Made by a program: the position numbers and the translations under genes
Part shown: piece after piece, positions 1 to 7,928 of the stretch
How the letters are laid out: each line of letters opens with the position of its first letter
Position numbering within the stretch: position 1 is the stretch's first letter
The notes under the pieces: model-generated
Told to the model about the DNA's origin: nothing
Databases searched by the model: none
What the model saw: only the letters and a program-made list of their open reading frames with translations
Assembly (NCBI GenBank): GCA_017538685.1
Contig: JAFYIK010000184.1
Span: 1 to 13,871, forward strand
DNA: 13,871 nt
Reading direction: 5' to 3'
Origin: Bacteroidales bacterium
GTDB taxonomy: Bacteria; Bacteroidota; Bacteroidia; Bacteroidales; UBA932

Positions 1-2
1 CC

Positions 3-1562
3 CTCCGTTATGTGGAGACAAGGACGTACTACGACAAGCGCAAGAAGACCGGATATGCCCTCGCGTTCCTGTCCAAGGACGACCTGCGGGACATCTACAA
101 AGCCCGCGCGAACAAGGTCAGCAGTATGCTCAAGGTGGCCGCGAACGCGGAGGAGGAGCGGAAGTTCGACGTAGCGCTCAAGTATAACTACTGGGCGCTG
201 CTTCTGAACAGCACCCTCCCTGCCGCAGACCAGCCCGAGTATGGCGGCGAGCCCGCTCAGTGGCACGCTCGCACCTGCATAGAGCGCAGTCTGGGGGGCA
301 TCACCTTCAAGTACACCGGCCGTTCGCCTGAGGACAATCTGCTCGGACTGCTGGACATCACCTACGAAGGCGAACCGGTCACGACCCTGGATTACACGGT
401 CAACGACGGTCTCGGCGAAAGCGCGGTGCTTCAGGCCCGCGACGGTGTGGGTGTGATCGAGTTCCGCGCGAATATGGACGTCCGCAGTGTGGACATCCGT
501 GTGGAGTACACCTACGAAGACGAATCCATCTCCGATCCGGAGATGAAGCTCGCGCTCGGGGAGGTCGGCCGTATCCGCTTCGCGGACGCTTATAAAACGG
601 GCGTGCCGGTCAGCAACGCCATCCCGAAGACCAACCGCCAGAAGAAGAAAGCCCAGGCGGAGATCGATGCGAGCGCCGCTTCCGGTCTGGCGCGCGAAGT
701 GAACAGCGGTTTTGCGCACACGCGCTTTTCCGCCGTCCGCGACAGCGCCTACTACATCCGCACCATCAACCGTGTGCTGGATGGCCTGATCGCAAAGGAC
801 TACGAATCCTGCCGTGATCTCTTTTCGGCCGAAGGATACGACGTGTACACCCGCCTTCTCAACTACGGCAACGCCAGGGTGGTGAAGCGCGGCCCCGTGA
901 AGCTCCTGAACTTCGACGGAAACGTCTACTGCAGGAGCATCCCGATGATCTTCTCTTTCGGAAACAACTACAAAACGTTTATGGAGAACGTGGTGTTCTC
1001 ATTCGATCAGGACGGTCTCATCAGCGACGTCACCTTCGGTCTCGAATCGGAGTCCCTGCAGGACATCCTGAGCAAGACGAAGTGGGAGGACGACGCGAAG
1101 ATGGTGCTCATCAACTTCCTCGAAGGCTATAAAACCGCCTTCGCGCTGATGAACATAGACCACATCTCCTCGATCTTCTCCGACGACGCCCTCATCATCA
1201 CCGGCAAGAGGGTGGTGAAGACCGTCGTGGAGGGAGGCATCCAGCTGCAGGGCGAGGCTTTCGAGTACAACCGCCAGACCAAGGCCCAGTACATCCGCAA
1301 CCTCGAACGCAGCTTCAGGAGCAAGGAGTACATCAACCTCAAGTTCTCCAACGTAAGCGTTCTGAAGACCACCAGAGGCACCAACACGAACCTCTACGGC
1401 ATTCAGGTCAAACAAGACTACTTCTCCTCCAACTACGGTGACTCCGGTTACCTCTATCTGTTGGTGGACATCTCCGACCAGACCCGCCCCCTCATCCACG
1501 TGAGGACCTGGCAGCCTGAGCCGGATCCTGAATTCGGAATTTACGGTATCAACAACCTATGA
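3..1562 (+). CDS. LPP20-family-like envelope protein with NTF2-like C-terminal region (5' partial)
   Basis: The frame is open to the left edge: codons from position 3 read L-R-Y-V-E-T-R-T-Y-Y-D, so the GTG at 12 is internal and the true start and any signal peptide lie outside the window. The opening (VETRTYYD..GYALAFLSK) resembles the end of an LPP20-type domain, seen in outer-membrane-associated lipoproteins. Two later segments look like NTF2-like alpha+beta folds by my reading: about residues 245-350 and 365-505, counted from the GTG. The second has a helix (FLEGYKTAFAL) followed by strands and ends in a conserved-looking HVRTWQPEPDPEFGIYG tail. The middle (about 95-170) is beta-rich. The stop codon overlaps the next ATG (ATGA), implying translational coupling with the PEGA protein downstream. 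No enzymatic motif is visible, and a structural or assembly role in the envelope is inference. The reading frame is certain; the family name is moderately so. Confidence 0.8.
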   Translation, partial: LRYVETRTYYDKRKKTGYALAFLSKDDLRDIYKARANKVSSMLKVAANAEEERKFDVALKYNYWALLLNSTLPAADQPEYGGEPAQWHARTCIERSLGGITFKYTGRSPEDNLLGLLDITYEGEPVTTLDYTVNDGLGESAVLQARDGVGVIEFRANMDVRSVDIRVEYTYEDESISDPEMKLALGEVGRIRFADAYKTGVPVSNAIPKTNRQKKKAQAEIDASAASGLAREVNSGFAHTRFSAVRDSAYYIRTINRVLDGLIAKDYESCRDLFSAEGYDVYTRLLNYGNARVVKRGPVKLLNFDGNVYCRSIPMIFSFGNNYKTFMENVVFSFDQDGLISDVTFGLESESLQDILSKTKWEDDAKMVLINFLEGYKTAFALMNIDHISSIFSDDALIITGKRVVKTVVEGGIQLQGEAFEYNRQTKAQYIRNLERSFRSKEYINLKFSNVSVLKTTRGTNTNLYGIQVKQDYFSSNYGDSGYLYLLVDISDQTRPLIHVRTWQPEPDPEFGIYGINNL

Positions 1563-3763
1563 AAAGATTCCTCATTGCTCTGCAGGCATTGCTGATTCCA
1601 CTGATGCTGTCTGCGCAGATCAATATGTCGGTCAGCGGACGCGCCGAGCTCGATCCTCAGGACAACGACGCTCGTTCGTACTATGCCCTTAAGGACGCCA
1701 ACGACCTGGACTGCGCGATAATCAAGGTCAGCCTGAACAATCCCGTGAACGGCACCCTGGTCCTCCAGACCAAGGGCGGCGCGGCCACGGTGAAAACCGA
1801 AAAGCAGGTCAATGGGGAATGGTGGTTCTGGGTATCACCCGTTGTTACCAACATTATGTTCTCCTGCGAGGGATACACCTCCACCAGATATCTGGGCGTA
1901 ACCCTCAAGGGAAAATCGGTCTACCGTCTGAAGCTCACGGTGGACGCCGCGGTCGCGACCGTCACCACCTTCACCCTCGGTGAGAGCGTGATGAAGCTGA
2001 ACGTCACCCCTCCGGACGCCACAGTCTTCTACGGCAAGACCAAAGACTGCGATATGGGCAGCCGGGTGCTGACGGACGGCCTGTTTGAGGCGTTCCTGGA
2101 TAAGGGAACGTACTACTACCGTGTGGAAAGCCGTTTCTACGAGCAGGCCACAGGCAAATACGAGGTCTCGGACGACTCCCCGGAGTTGTCCGTCTCGCTC
2201 AAACCGGCCTTCAGTTACCTCAGCCTGGATACTAACCCCCAGGGGGCGGAGGTCTATGTGAACGGCCGTCTGATCGGCACCACCCCGCTCGCGCAGTCGG
2301 ACAAGATCCGCAAGGGCGCGGACGTGAGGATAGAATTTCGCAAGGAAGATTATTACATCGAGCCCCTGACGGTGGATATAGTGGGCGACGGAAAGGTGCA
2401 GGTCGTGCCCACGGTGAACCTTCGGCCGCAGTTCGGATGGGTCACCTGCGTGTGCGACGACCCCGAAGCCGAGCTCACTGTAAGGGACGCCACTAAAGTG
2501 ATCGCCAGCGGCCGCAGCGGTATGCGCGTGAAGCTGAACAGCGGCGGTACGTCCTACAAGCTCGAATCGTCCAGGCCCTCGCACGTCTCGCAGGCCCAGG
2601 GAATCAAAGGCAGCACGATCGAAGGCAAGGACGTGAAGATAGTGGTGGACAAGCCCGTTCCCATCTACGGCGGACTGCAGATCACCAGCACCCCCTCCAG
2701 GGCGAAGGTCTTCATCGACGGAGTCGAGGCAGGAACGACCGCGTTCAGCCAAAGGATTCTGATCGGCCGTCACACCGTGGAGTTGAGGCTGGACGGTTAT
2801 CATCTGGATCCGTTCACAGTGGACATCAAGGAAGGCCGCACCGAGCAGCTCTCGAAAGCCCTTGTCAGGGGCCCGAGGGAAGTTCTGGTTTATCTTGCAA
2901 CCGAGTCGGGAAGCCATATCATCCTCGATGGCCAGAAACTCTCCGGCAATTACCTCTCAAGGACACTGGAGGTCGGAAAGACCTATGTCCTGGAGGCTGA
3001 ACCGGACAACACCAGCCTCGCGCACAGGAAGAGCCGTATTACCTACACCCCCACCATCGAGGATCCGCAGTACGTGACCGTGCCCGGTCCGTACGTCCTG
3101 TCCGGAACCCTGAAGGTCTCGACCGGGAACATCAGCGGAGCGTCGGTGGACGTAAGCGGCAGGTACGGGTCTAGCAAGTTCACTTCGCCAGGCTCTGCGA
3201 CTCTCCCCGCCGGATCATACTCGGTGAGCGCCTACAAATACGGCTATAAAACGGCTCATTCCGACGTCACCATCAAGGACGGGAAGACCACCAACCTAAA
3301 TCTCACTATGCGCAGGCAGGTCCGCCTTGCGGATTGGGATCTCATCGACACCGAGGATGATTTTGCCAGGCACTTCCTGGACTACACTATGGGCATCAAG
3401 GACGGCGAGTCGTTCGCGCTGGGTATGCACTATGCCTACTGCCACCAGCATTTGGGCTTCTTCGCGCAGTACCTCTACTGTGTGGACGACGACCTCTCGG
3501 CAATCTCCGTCGGACCGGTGCTGAGGCTCACCGAGGATCTCAAGAAAGTGGACTGGCAGATCTATGCCGGAGGCGGATGGATGTATGAAAGCTGGGGAGC
3601 CGAATTCGGCACCCGTCTCGGCTGGCACAGCAACGCCTTCAGCTGGTGGGACTTCGGAGTCGGACTCCAGGCTTATGACGGAGGCGTGACCCCGACCATC
3701 AACCTCGGAATGGGTATCACCCTCTACGGATTATTGATAGTATTGGCAGCAATGGGAGCATGA
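1559..3763 (+). CDS. Secreted PEGA-repeat protein with C-terminal beta-barrel-like domain
   Basis: This 734-residue protein starts with a signal peptide (MKRFLIALQALLIPLMLSAQ) probably cleaved before or at Gln20. Residues 21-130 form a novel-looking beta-rich head (GEWWFWVSP, VTNIMF, VYRLKL) shared with the paralogue at 5263. PEGA domains follow: a degenerate one at about 147-214, clear ones at 218-288 (TNPQGAEVYVNGRLIGTTPL) and 371-436 (STPSRAKVFIDGVEAGTT), and a PEGA-like unit at 515-583. From about 600 to 734 the pattern changes to alternating aromatic strands (SFALGMHYAYC, LGFFAQYLYC, WQIYAGGGWMYES, WDFGVGLQAYD, NLGMGITLYG), as in a small outer-membrane beta-barrel. PEGA domains usually sit in surface or envelope proteins. 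Outer-membrane anchoring with a periplasmic or surface PEGA rod is my inference. It overlaps both neighbours by 4 bp, so it should be co-translated with them. Confidence 0.88.
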   Translation: MKRFLIALQALLIPLMLSAQINMSVSGRAELDPQDNDARSYYALKDANDLDCAIIKVSLNNPVNGTLVLQTKGGAATVKTEKQVNGEWWFWVSPVVTNIMFSCEGYTSTRYLGVTLKGKSVYRLKLTVDAAVATVTTFTLGESVMKLNVTPPDATVFYGKTKDCDMGSRVLTDGLFEAFLDKGTYYYRVESRFYEQATGKYEVSDDSPELSVSLKPAFSYLSLDTNPQGAEVYVNGRLIGTTPLAQSDKIRKGADVRIEFRKEDYYIEPLTVDIVGDGKVQVVPTVNLRPQFGWVTCVCDDPEAELTVRDATKVIASGRSGMRVKLNSGGTSYKLESSRPSHVSQAQGIKGSTIEGKDVKIVVDKPVPIYGGLQITSTPSRAKVFIDGVEAGTTAFSQRILIGRHTVELRLDGYHLDPFTVDIKEGRTEQLSKALVRGPREVLVYLATESGSHIILDGQKLSGNYLSRTLEVGKTYVLEAEPDNTSLAHRKSRITYTPTIEDPQYVTVPGPYVLSGTLKVSTGNISGASVDVSGRYGSSKFTSPGSATLPAGSYSVSAYKYGYKTAHSDVTIKDGKTTNLNLTMRRQVRLADWDLIDTEDDFARHFLDYTMGIKDGESFALGMHYAYCHQHLGFFAQYLYCVDDDLSAISVGPVLRLTEDLKKVDWQIYAGGGWMYESWGAEFGTRLGWHSNAFSWWDFGVGLQAYDGGVTPTINLGMGITLYGLLIVLAAMGA

Positions 3764-5259
3764 AAACAAGAATGATAATCGTCGCCCTGATGGCGGCCCT
3801 GTTAATACCCTTCTCGGCTCAGGCCCAGAACAGCAGCTTCGACGCGCTGAAGAAGAAAAACGACAAGAAGTTCGAAGACCACAAGCAAAGGATCGAGAAC
3901 ACTTTCCGCGCCCGCCGCGAAGCGATGAACAAGGAGTTCGAACTTGCTCTCCGCCAGCCGTGGGAAAAGAAGGCCGGCAAGAAAGCCGTGCCCACTCCCA
4001 AGAAGAAAGACAAAGACCTTCCGCCTATCGTCATAGAGGAAAAGGACAAGCAGACTCCTCCGAAGGACAAGCCTATCATCATCGAGGAGATTCCGGTCGT
4101 CCCCGAACCGGAACCGGCTCCCGAGCCGACTTACCCGATCGAGGAAATTCCGGGCCCGGATCAGGAAGTGTCAAGCTTCACCGTCTACGGCACCCAGTTC
4201 AAGGTGCGCTATCCTGCGACCCCGAAGATCCAGGGAGTTGAGGAAAGCCAGGTGGCGGATTTCTGGCTGACGCTCTGCGGCCCCGACTACGACAATATGC
4301 TCGTAGACCTCCTGGACCAGAAAACGAAGCTCTCGCTCTGCGACTGGGCCTATATGAAGGTGGTGGACAAGTTTACCGAAAGCATCTACGGCAGCGAGAG
4401 CGCTCCCGAGTCCGTGGTCCTTCAGGCCTACATCCTCACCCAGTCTGGCTTCCGCCTGTATCTGGCGCGCGACTCGAAGAAAGCGCTGCATAAGCTCATC
4501 CCCACCGACCTGGATGTCTACAAATATCCCTATGTGGTGGTGGACGGCCGCAAGTGCTATCTGTTCGACAGCGCCGGAGACAAATCCTACTACGTGATGG
4601 GTCAGGCCCTCGATGGCACCGTCCCGATGTCCGTGATGCTCGTCCGTGAGAATTCATTCGCCACGGCGAAGGGCGAGCCGCGCACCCTCAAATCAAGGGA
4701 CTACCCGGCCGCGACCGTGACAGCGAACTCGAACAAAAACCTCATCGAATTCTACAACGGTTATCCGGAGTCGTTCGCCAACAACGACGGCACCAGCCGC
4801 TGGCGCTTCTATGCCAACACCCCTCTGAGCAGCATCGCGAAAGAATCCATCTACCCGAAGCTCAAGGAAGTCATCAAGGATATGAACGACTTCCAGGCGG
4901 CCAGCGTGCTGCTCAACTTCGTGCAGACCGCATTCGTCTACGAATACGACGACAAAGTGTGGGGAAGGGACCGCGCGTTCTTCGCGGACGAAACCCTTTT
5001 CTACCCATACAGCGACTGTGAAGACCGTTCGATCCTCTTCACCCGTCTCGTCCGCGACCTCATCGGCAGGCCTGCTGTGCTCATCTACTATCCCGGACAC
5101 CTCGCCACTGCGGTCAACTTCTCCGGCGAAGTGAACGGCGACTATTTGATGATCGACGGAAAGAAATACGTCATCTGCGATCCTACCTACATCGGCGCTC
5201 CCATCGGACTCACTATGCCCGGAATGGACAACGCCGGCGCGAAAGTCATAAAACTTTAG
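3760..5259 (+). CDS. Secreted transglutaminase-like protein with helical, Lys/Pro-rich N-terminus
   Basis: The 499-residue protein has a signal peptide (MKTRMIIVALMAALLIPFSAQAQ). A charged, coiled-coil-prone helix follows (about 26-68), then a Lys/Pro/Glu-rich linker (about 70-136) with repeating IVIEE / IIIEEIP / PIEEIP motifs that could span the periplasm. A mixed domain covers about 138-330. The C-terminus carries a transglutaminase-like triad: Cys420 in YPYSDCEDRS, His447 in YYPGHLATAV and Asp474 in VICDPTYIGAP. Spacing and flanks fit the papain-like transglutaminase superfamily, whose members are mostly proteases, peptidases or amidases in bacteria rather than crosslinkers. Substrate is unknown. 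It lies between two paralogous PEGA proteins, overlapping the first by 4 bp and ending 3 bp before the second, so processing or attachment of those proteins is an attractive inference. The start is fixed by the signal peptide and the ATGA overlap. Fold assignment is from motif reading only. Confidence 0.85.
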   Translation: MKTRMIIVALMAALLIPFSAQAQNSSFDALKKKNDKKFEDHKQRIENTFRARREAMNKEFELALRQPWEKKAGKKAVPTPKKKDKDLPPIVIEEKDKQTPPKDKPIIIEEIPVVPEPEPAPEPTYPIEEIPGPDQEVSSFTVYGTQFKVRYPATPKIQGVEESQVADFWLTLCGPDYDNMLVDLLDQKTKLSLCDWAYMKVVDKFTESIYGSESAPESVVLQAYILTQSGFRLYLARDSKKALHKLIPTDLDVYKYPYVVVDGRKCYLFDSAGDKSYYVMGQALDGTVPMSVMLVRENSFATAKGEPRTLKSRDYPAATVTANSNKNLIEFYNGYPESFANNDGTSRWRFYANTPLSSIAKESIYPKLKEVIKDMNDFQAASVLLNFVQTAFVYEYDDKVWGRDRAFFADETLFYPYSDCEDRSILFTRLVRDLIGRPAVLIYYPGHLATAVNFSGEVNGDYLMIDGKKYVICDPTYIGAPIGLTMPGMDNAGAKVIKL

Positions 5260-5262
5260 CTT

Positions 5263-7893
5263 ATGAAAAAGCTGCTGCTGCCCTTCGTCGGACTGCTGCT
5301 CGGAGCCTTGACGGCGTTCGGGCAGATCAGTATGTCCGTCGGTTCCAAGGCTGAACTCATCCCCGAAGATGCGGACGCCACCTCATATTATCGGCAGACC
5401 GACATCAACGACAACGTATGCGCGATCATCAAGGTCGTGCCGGAGAACAGCCTGGCCAGCACCCTGGTGCTTCAGACCAGGGGAGGAATGGCCCCGGTGC
5501 CGCCTCCGCCCGGGCAGTCGAACTTCCGTCAGGAAAGCGGAGAATGGTGGTTCTGGGTCTCGCCCAAAGTCACCAACATTATGTTCACCTGCGACGGGTA
5601 TACCCCTACCGACTGGATAGGCGTGTCGCTGATGCCCGGAAAGGTCTACCGCCTGAAACTGAACGTGGATTCTTCGTTCACGATGGTCAAGACCTACAGC
5701 GGTTCAGGCCTTATCGGCGTGCAGATGACCATCAAGCCGGAAAAAGCGCGTGTCTCCTACGGCACCAGCCGCGACCAGGTGATCAACTTCAAGGAGGTCT
5801 CGGACGGCATTTTCGACGCGTTCATTGCGGAAGGCAAATACTACTTCAGGGTGGAGAGCAGGCTCTACGAAACCTGGTCGTCCGAAATCACCGTGAAGAA
5901 GGGAATGAAGGAAATCAACGTCTCCCTCACCCCTGCTTTCGGAACCCTGAGGCTCAGCACAAATCCTGAAGGCGCCGAAGTTTTCATCGACGGAGAGCTT
6001 ATCGGCACCACCCCCATCCAGCAGTCGGATATGATTGCCAAAGGCGATCACTCCCTGATGTTCCGCAAGACCAACTACTACGTCTCCAACCAGAAAGTGG
6101 CAGTCAAGGGCGACGGCAATCTGCAGATTGTTCCGCAGGTGACCCTGAAGCCGCAGTTCGGCACTGTCGTCCTGCTTTGCGACGACCCGGAAGCGGAACT
6201 CGTGGTCACCGACCCCTCCGGCAACGAAGTCTTCCGCGGGAAGAACGGTTCGAGGGCGCAGCTGAACAGCCAGCTTACTTACAAAGTCGAATCTACGCGC
6301 AAATCTCACATCTCGCAGTCGCGCGGAATAGTGGGCAGCCTGATCGAAGGGCGGATAATGGAAATCCCCGTGGATGCCCCGGTGCCCATCTACGGCGAGC
6401 TTCAGATTTCGACCACCCCCAGCCGCGCGGAAGTGTGGATCGACGGCGAGCTGGCCGGCAGCACCATCTTCTCGAAGACCCTGCTCATCGGCGAGCATCA
6501 GGTGGAACTCCGCAAGGAGGGCTACGATCCGCTGACCTTCAGCGTGGAGATCCAGCGCGACCAGACGACCCAGCTCTCGAAGGAGATGCCTCCGCTCGGC
6601 TCCACCAAGCCCAAGAAACAGCAGCTGGAGGAGCAGACCTACAGCACAGACGATTATGTGGATCTCGGCCTCTCCGTGAAATGGGCAAGCTGCAATGTGG
6701 GCGCCTACAGCCCCGAGCAGAATGGTAATTACTATTCCTGGGGAGCGATCTATGGCCAGTCCACCTACGACTGGGAGCACTACCGCTTCCGCACCAGCGG
6801 CACTAAAGACGACGACGTCAAATTCTGGAAGTACGTGCTGGATTCCAAGTACGGCAGCGTGGACTCCAAGGGTACTCTCGAAGAGGCCGACGACGCGGCG
6901 CGCTTTATGCTCGGTCGCGGATGGAGAATACCCACCACAAAGGAACTCTCCGAACTGAAGACCAAATGCACCTGGACCTGGACCACCTACAAAGGTGTCA
7001 AGGGTTACGATGTCCTCGGCCCCAACGGCAACAGGATATTCATCCCGGCGGCCGGTTTCAACGGCGGAGGCACCGACGGCCAGGAAGGCCAGTACGGTTA
7101 TCTTTGGGATTCACACGTCAGGGACGACAACTCCCTGCTCGCCGGCTTCCTCTATTTCAACGAAAACGGCGTGACGGACTACGCCACCACCAGCCGTTTC
7201 TACGGACTTTCTGTGCGTGGAGTCTATGTGGGCACATCATCGAGCAGCTCGAGCTCGCGTGACCGTTCGTCCTCCGTCGTGGGCAACGCCCTCTCTAGGG
7301 GCGAGTGGCGCAAGCAGATGCTGAAGACTATGGACAACCCCAGCTACACCTACGACAACGGCAAATACCGCGGCCAGCTCAACAACGGCCGCAACGGTTT
7401 CGGCTCTTACTGGTGGAAGGAAGACGACGATTACCATTGGGGATGGTATGAGAACGGCAAGCGCGAAGGGATGGGTATTTACATCATCGGTCACGTGGAC
7501 GACCGCTGGGTGAGAAACTGCAAGGGTTGTATCTATTTCGTGGGCGAGTACGAAGCCGGCGACAAAGTCGGAAAGGGAACCTGCTACGACAAATTCGGCA
7601 ACCTCATCTACTACGGCGATTTCAAGAACGACGAGCCCGTGGATGAATTCCCGATGACCGGCATGTACACCTCCTACAAGTTCGAATGCATAGAGTACGA
7701 CAACGGAAATATGTATGTCGGCGAAACAAAGGACGGCAAGCGCCACGGCCGCGGCATCTTCCTCTGGAAAGACGGCTCCTCCTGGTACGGCCGCTGGTCC
7801 GACGGCTCCCGCGACGGCCGTGGAATATACTTCCCGTATTCCGGCAGTTACACCGTCGGCAGTTGGAAGGCCGACGAATTCACCGCAGATTAG
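5263..7893 (+). CDS. Secreted PEGA - FISUMP - MORN multidomain protein
   Basis: The 876-residue protein begins with a signal peptide (MKKLLLPFVGLLLGALTAFGQ). Residues 22-440 parallel the protein at 1559 segment by segment: the same head (GEWWFWVSPKVTNIMF), a degenerate PEGA unit near 155-222, and PEGA domains at about 226-296 (STNPEGAEVFIDGELIGTTP) and 378-440 (TTPSRAEVWIDGELAGST). The C-terminus differs. Residues 464-657 form a FISUMP domain (DYVDLGLSVKWASCNVGA, GRGWRIPTTKELSEL, IFIPAAGF, FYGLSVRGV). A Ser-rich linker runs about 658-672. MORN-type repeats fill about 698-860 (YRGQLNNGRNGFGSY, WYENGKREGMGIYI, MYVGETKDGKRHGRGIF, YGRWSDGSRDGRGIYF). FISUMP domains are widespread in Fibrobacteres/Bacteroidetes secreted proteins with undefined roles; MORN repeats often contact membranes or partner proteins. 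No catalytic motif is seen. A surface-displayed binding or scaffold protein is inferred. It ends 9 bp from the convergent DUF4270 gene. Confidence 0.88.
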   Translation: MKKLLLPFVGLLLGALTAFGQISMSVGSKAELIPEDADATSYYRQTDINDNVCAIIKVVPENSLASTLVLQTRGGMAPVPPPPGQSNFRQESGEWWFWVSPKVTNIMFTCDGYTPTDWIGVSLMPGKVYRLKLNVDSSFTMVKTYSGSGLIGVQMTIKPEKARVSYGTSRDQVINFKEVSDGIFDAFIAEGKYYFRVESRLYETWSSEITVKKGMKEINVSLTPAFGTLRLSTNPEGAEVFIDGELIGTTPIQQSDMIAKGDHSLMFRKTNYYVSNQKVAVKGDGNLQIVPQVTLKPQFGTVVLLCDDPEAELVVTDPSGNEVFRGKNGSRAQLNSQLTYKVESTRKSHISQSRGIVGSLIEGRIMEIPVDAPVPIYGELQISTTPSRAEVWIDGELAGSTIFSKTLLIGEHQVELRKEGYDPLTFSVEIQRDQTTQLSKEMPPLGSTKPKKQQLEEQTYSTDDYVDLGLSVKWASCNVGAYSPEQNGNYYSWGAIYGQSTYDWEHYRFRTSGTKDDDVKFWKYVLDSKYGSVDSKGTLEEADDAARFMLGRGWRIPTTKELSELKTKCTWTWTTYKGVKGYDVLGPNGNRIFIPAAGFNGGGTDGQEGQYGYLWDSHVRDDNSLLAGFLYFNENGVTDYATTSRFYGLSVRGVYVGTSSSSSSSRDRSSSVVGNALSRGEWRKQMLKTMDNPSYTYDNGKYRGQLNNGRNGFGSYWWKEDDDYHWGWYENGKREGMGIYIIGHVDDRWVRNCKGCIYFVGEYEAGDKVGKGTCYDKFGNLIYYGDFKNDEPVDEFPMTGMYTSYKFECIEYDNGNMYVGETKDGKRHGRGIFLWKDGSSWYGRWSDGSRDGRGIYFPYSGSYTVGSWKADEFTAD

Positions 7894-7902
7894 CGTGGGG
7901 GT

Positions 7903-7928
7903 TTACTTTTTCGGGACGGAAAAAGTAA
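7903..7928. repeat. Perfect 10-bp inverted repeat at a convergent gene junction
   Basis: The arms TTACTTTTTC (7903-7912) and GAAAAAGTAA (7919-7928) flank the loop GGGACG. The left arm contains the reverse-strand stop codon of the DUF4270 gene, and the repeat lies 9 bp past the stop of the + strand gene. It could help end transcription from both sides. The stem is AT-rich, though, and no clean U-tract follows on either strand, so it is not a canonical intrinsic terminator. Confidence 0.45.

Noticed and set aside
12..14. GTG as start of the first gene
   Set aside because: The frame is open upstream to the edge and the family-like motif (YVETRTYYD) runs through the GTG, so the gene is cut by the window.
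1835..2917. Long - strand ORF (360 aa) opposite the first PEGA gene
   Set aside because: It is antisense to a well-supported secreted protein, with His/Arg/Val-rich, domain-free translation and no credible start context; shadow of codon bias.
5704..6780. Long - strand ORF (358 aa) opposite the PEGA-FISUMP-MORN gene
   Set aside because: It has the same shadow character as the ORF opposite the other PEGA gene, which itself is explained by similar sense sequence.
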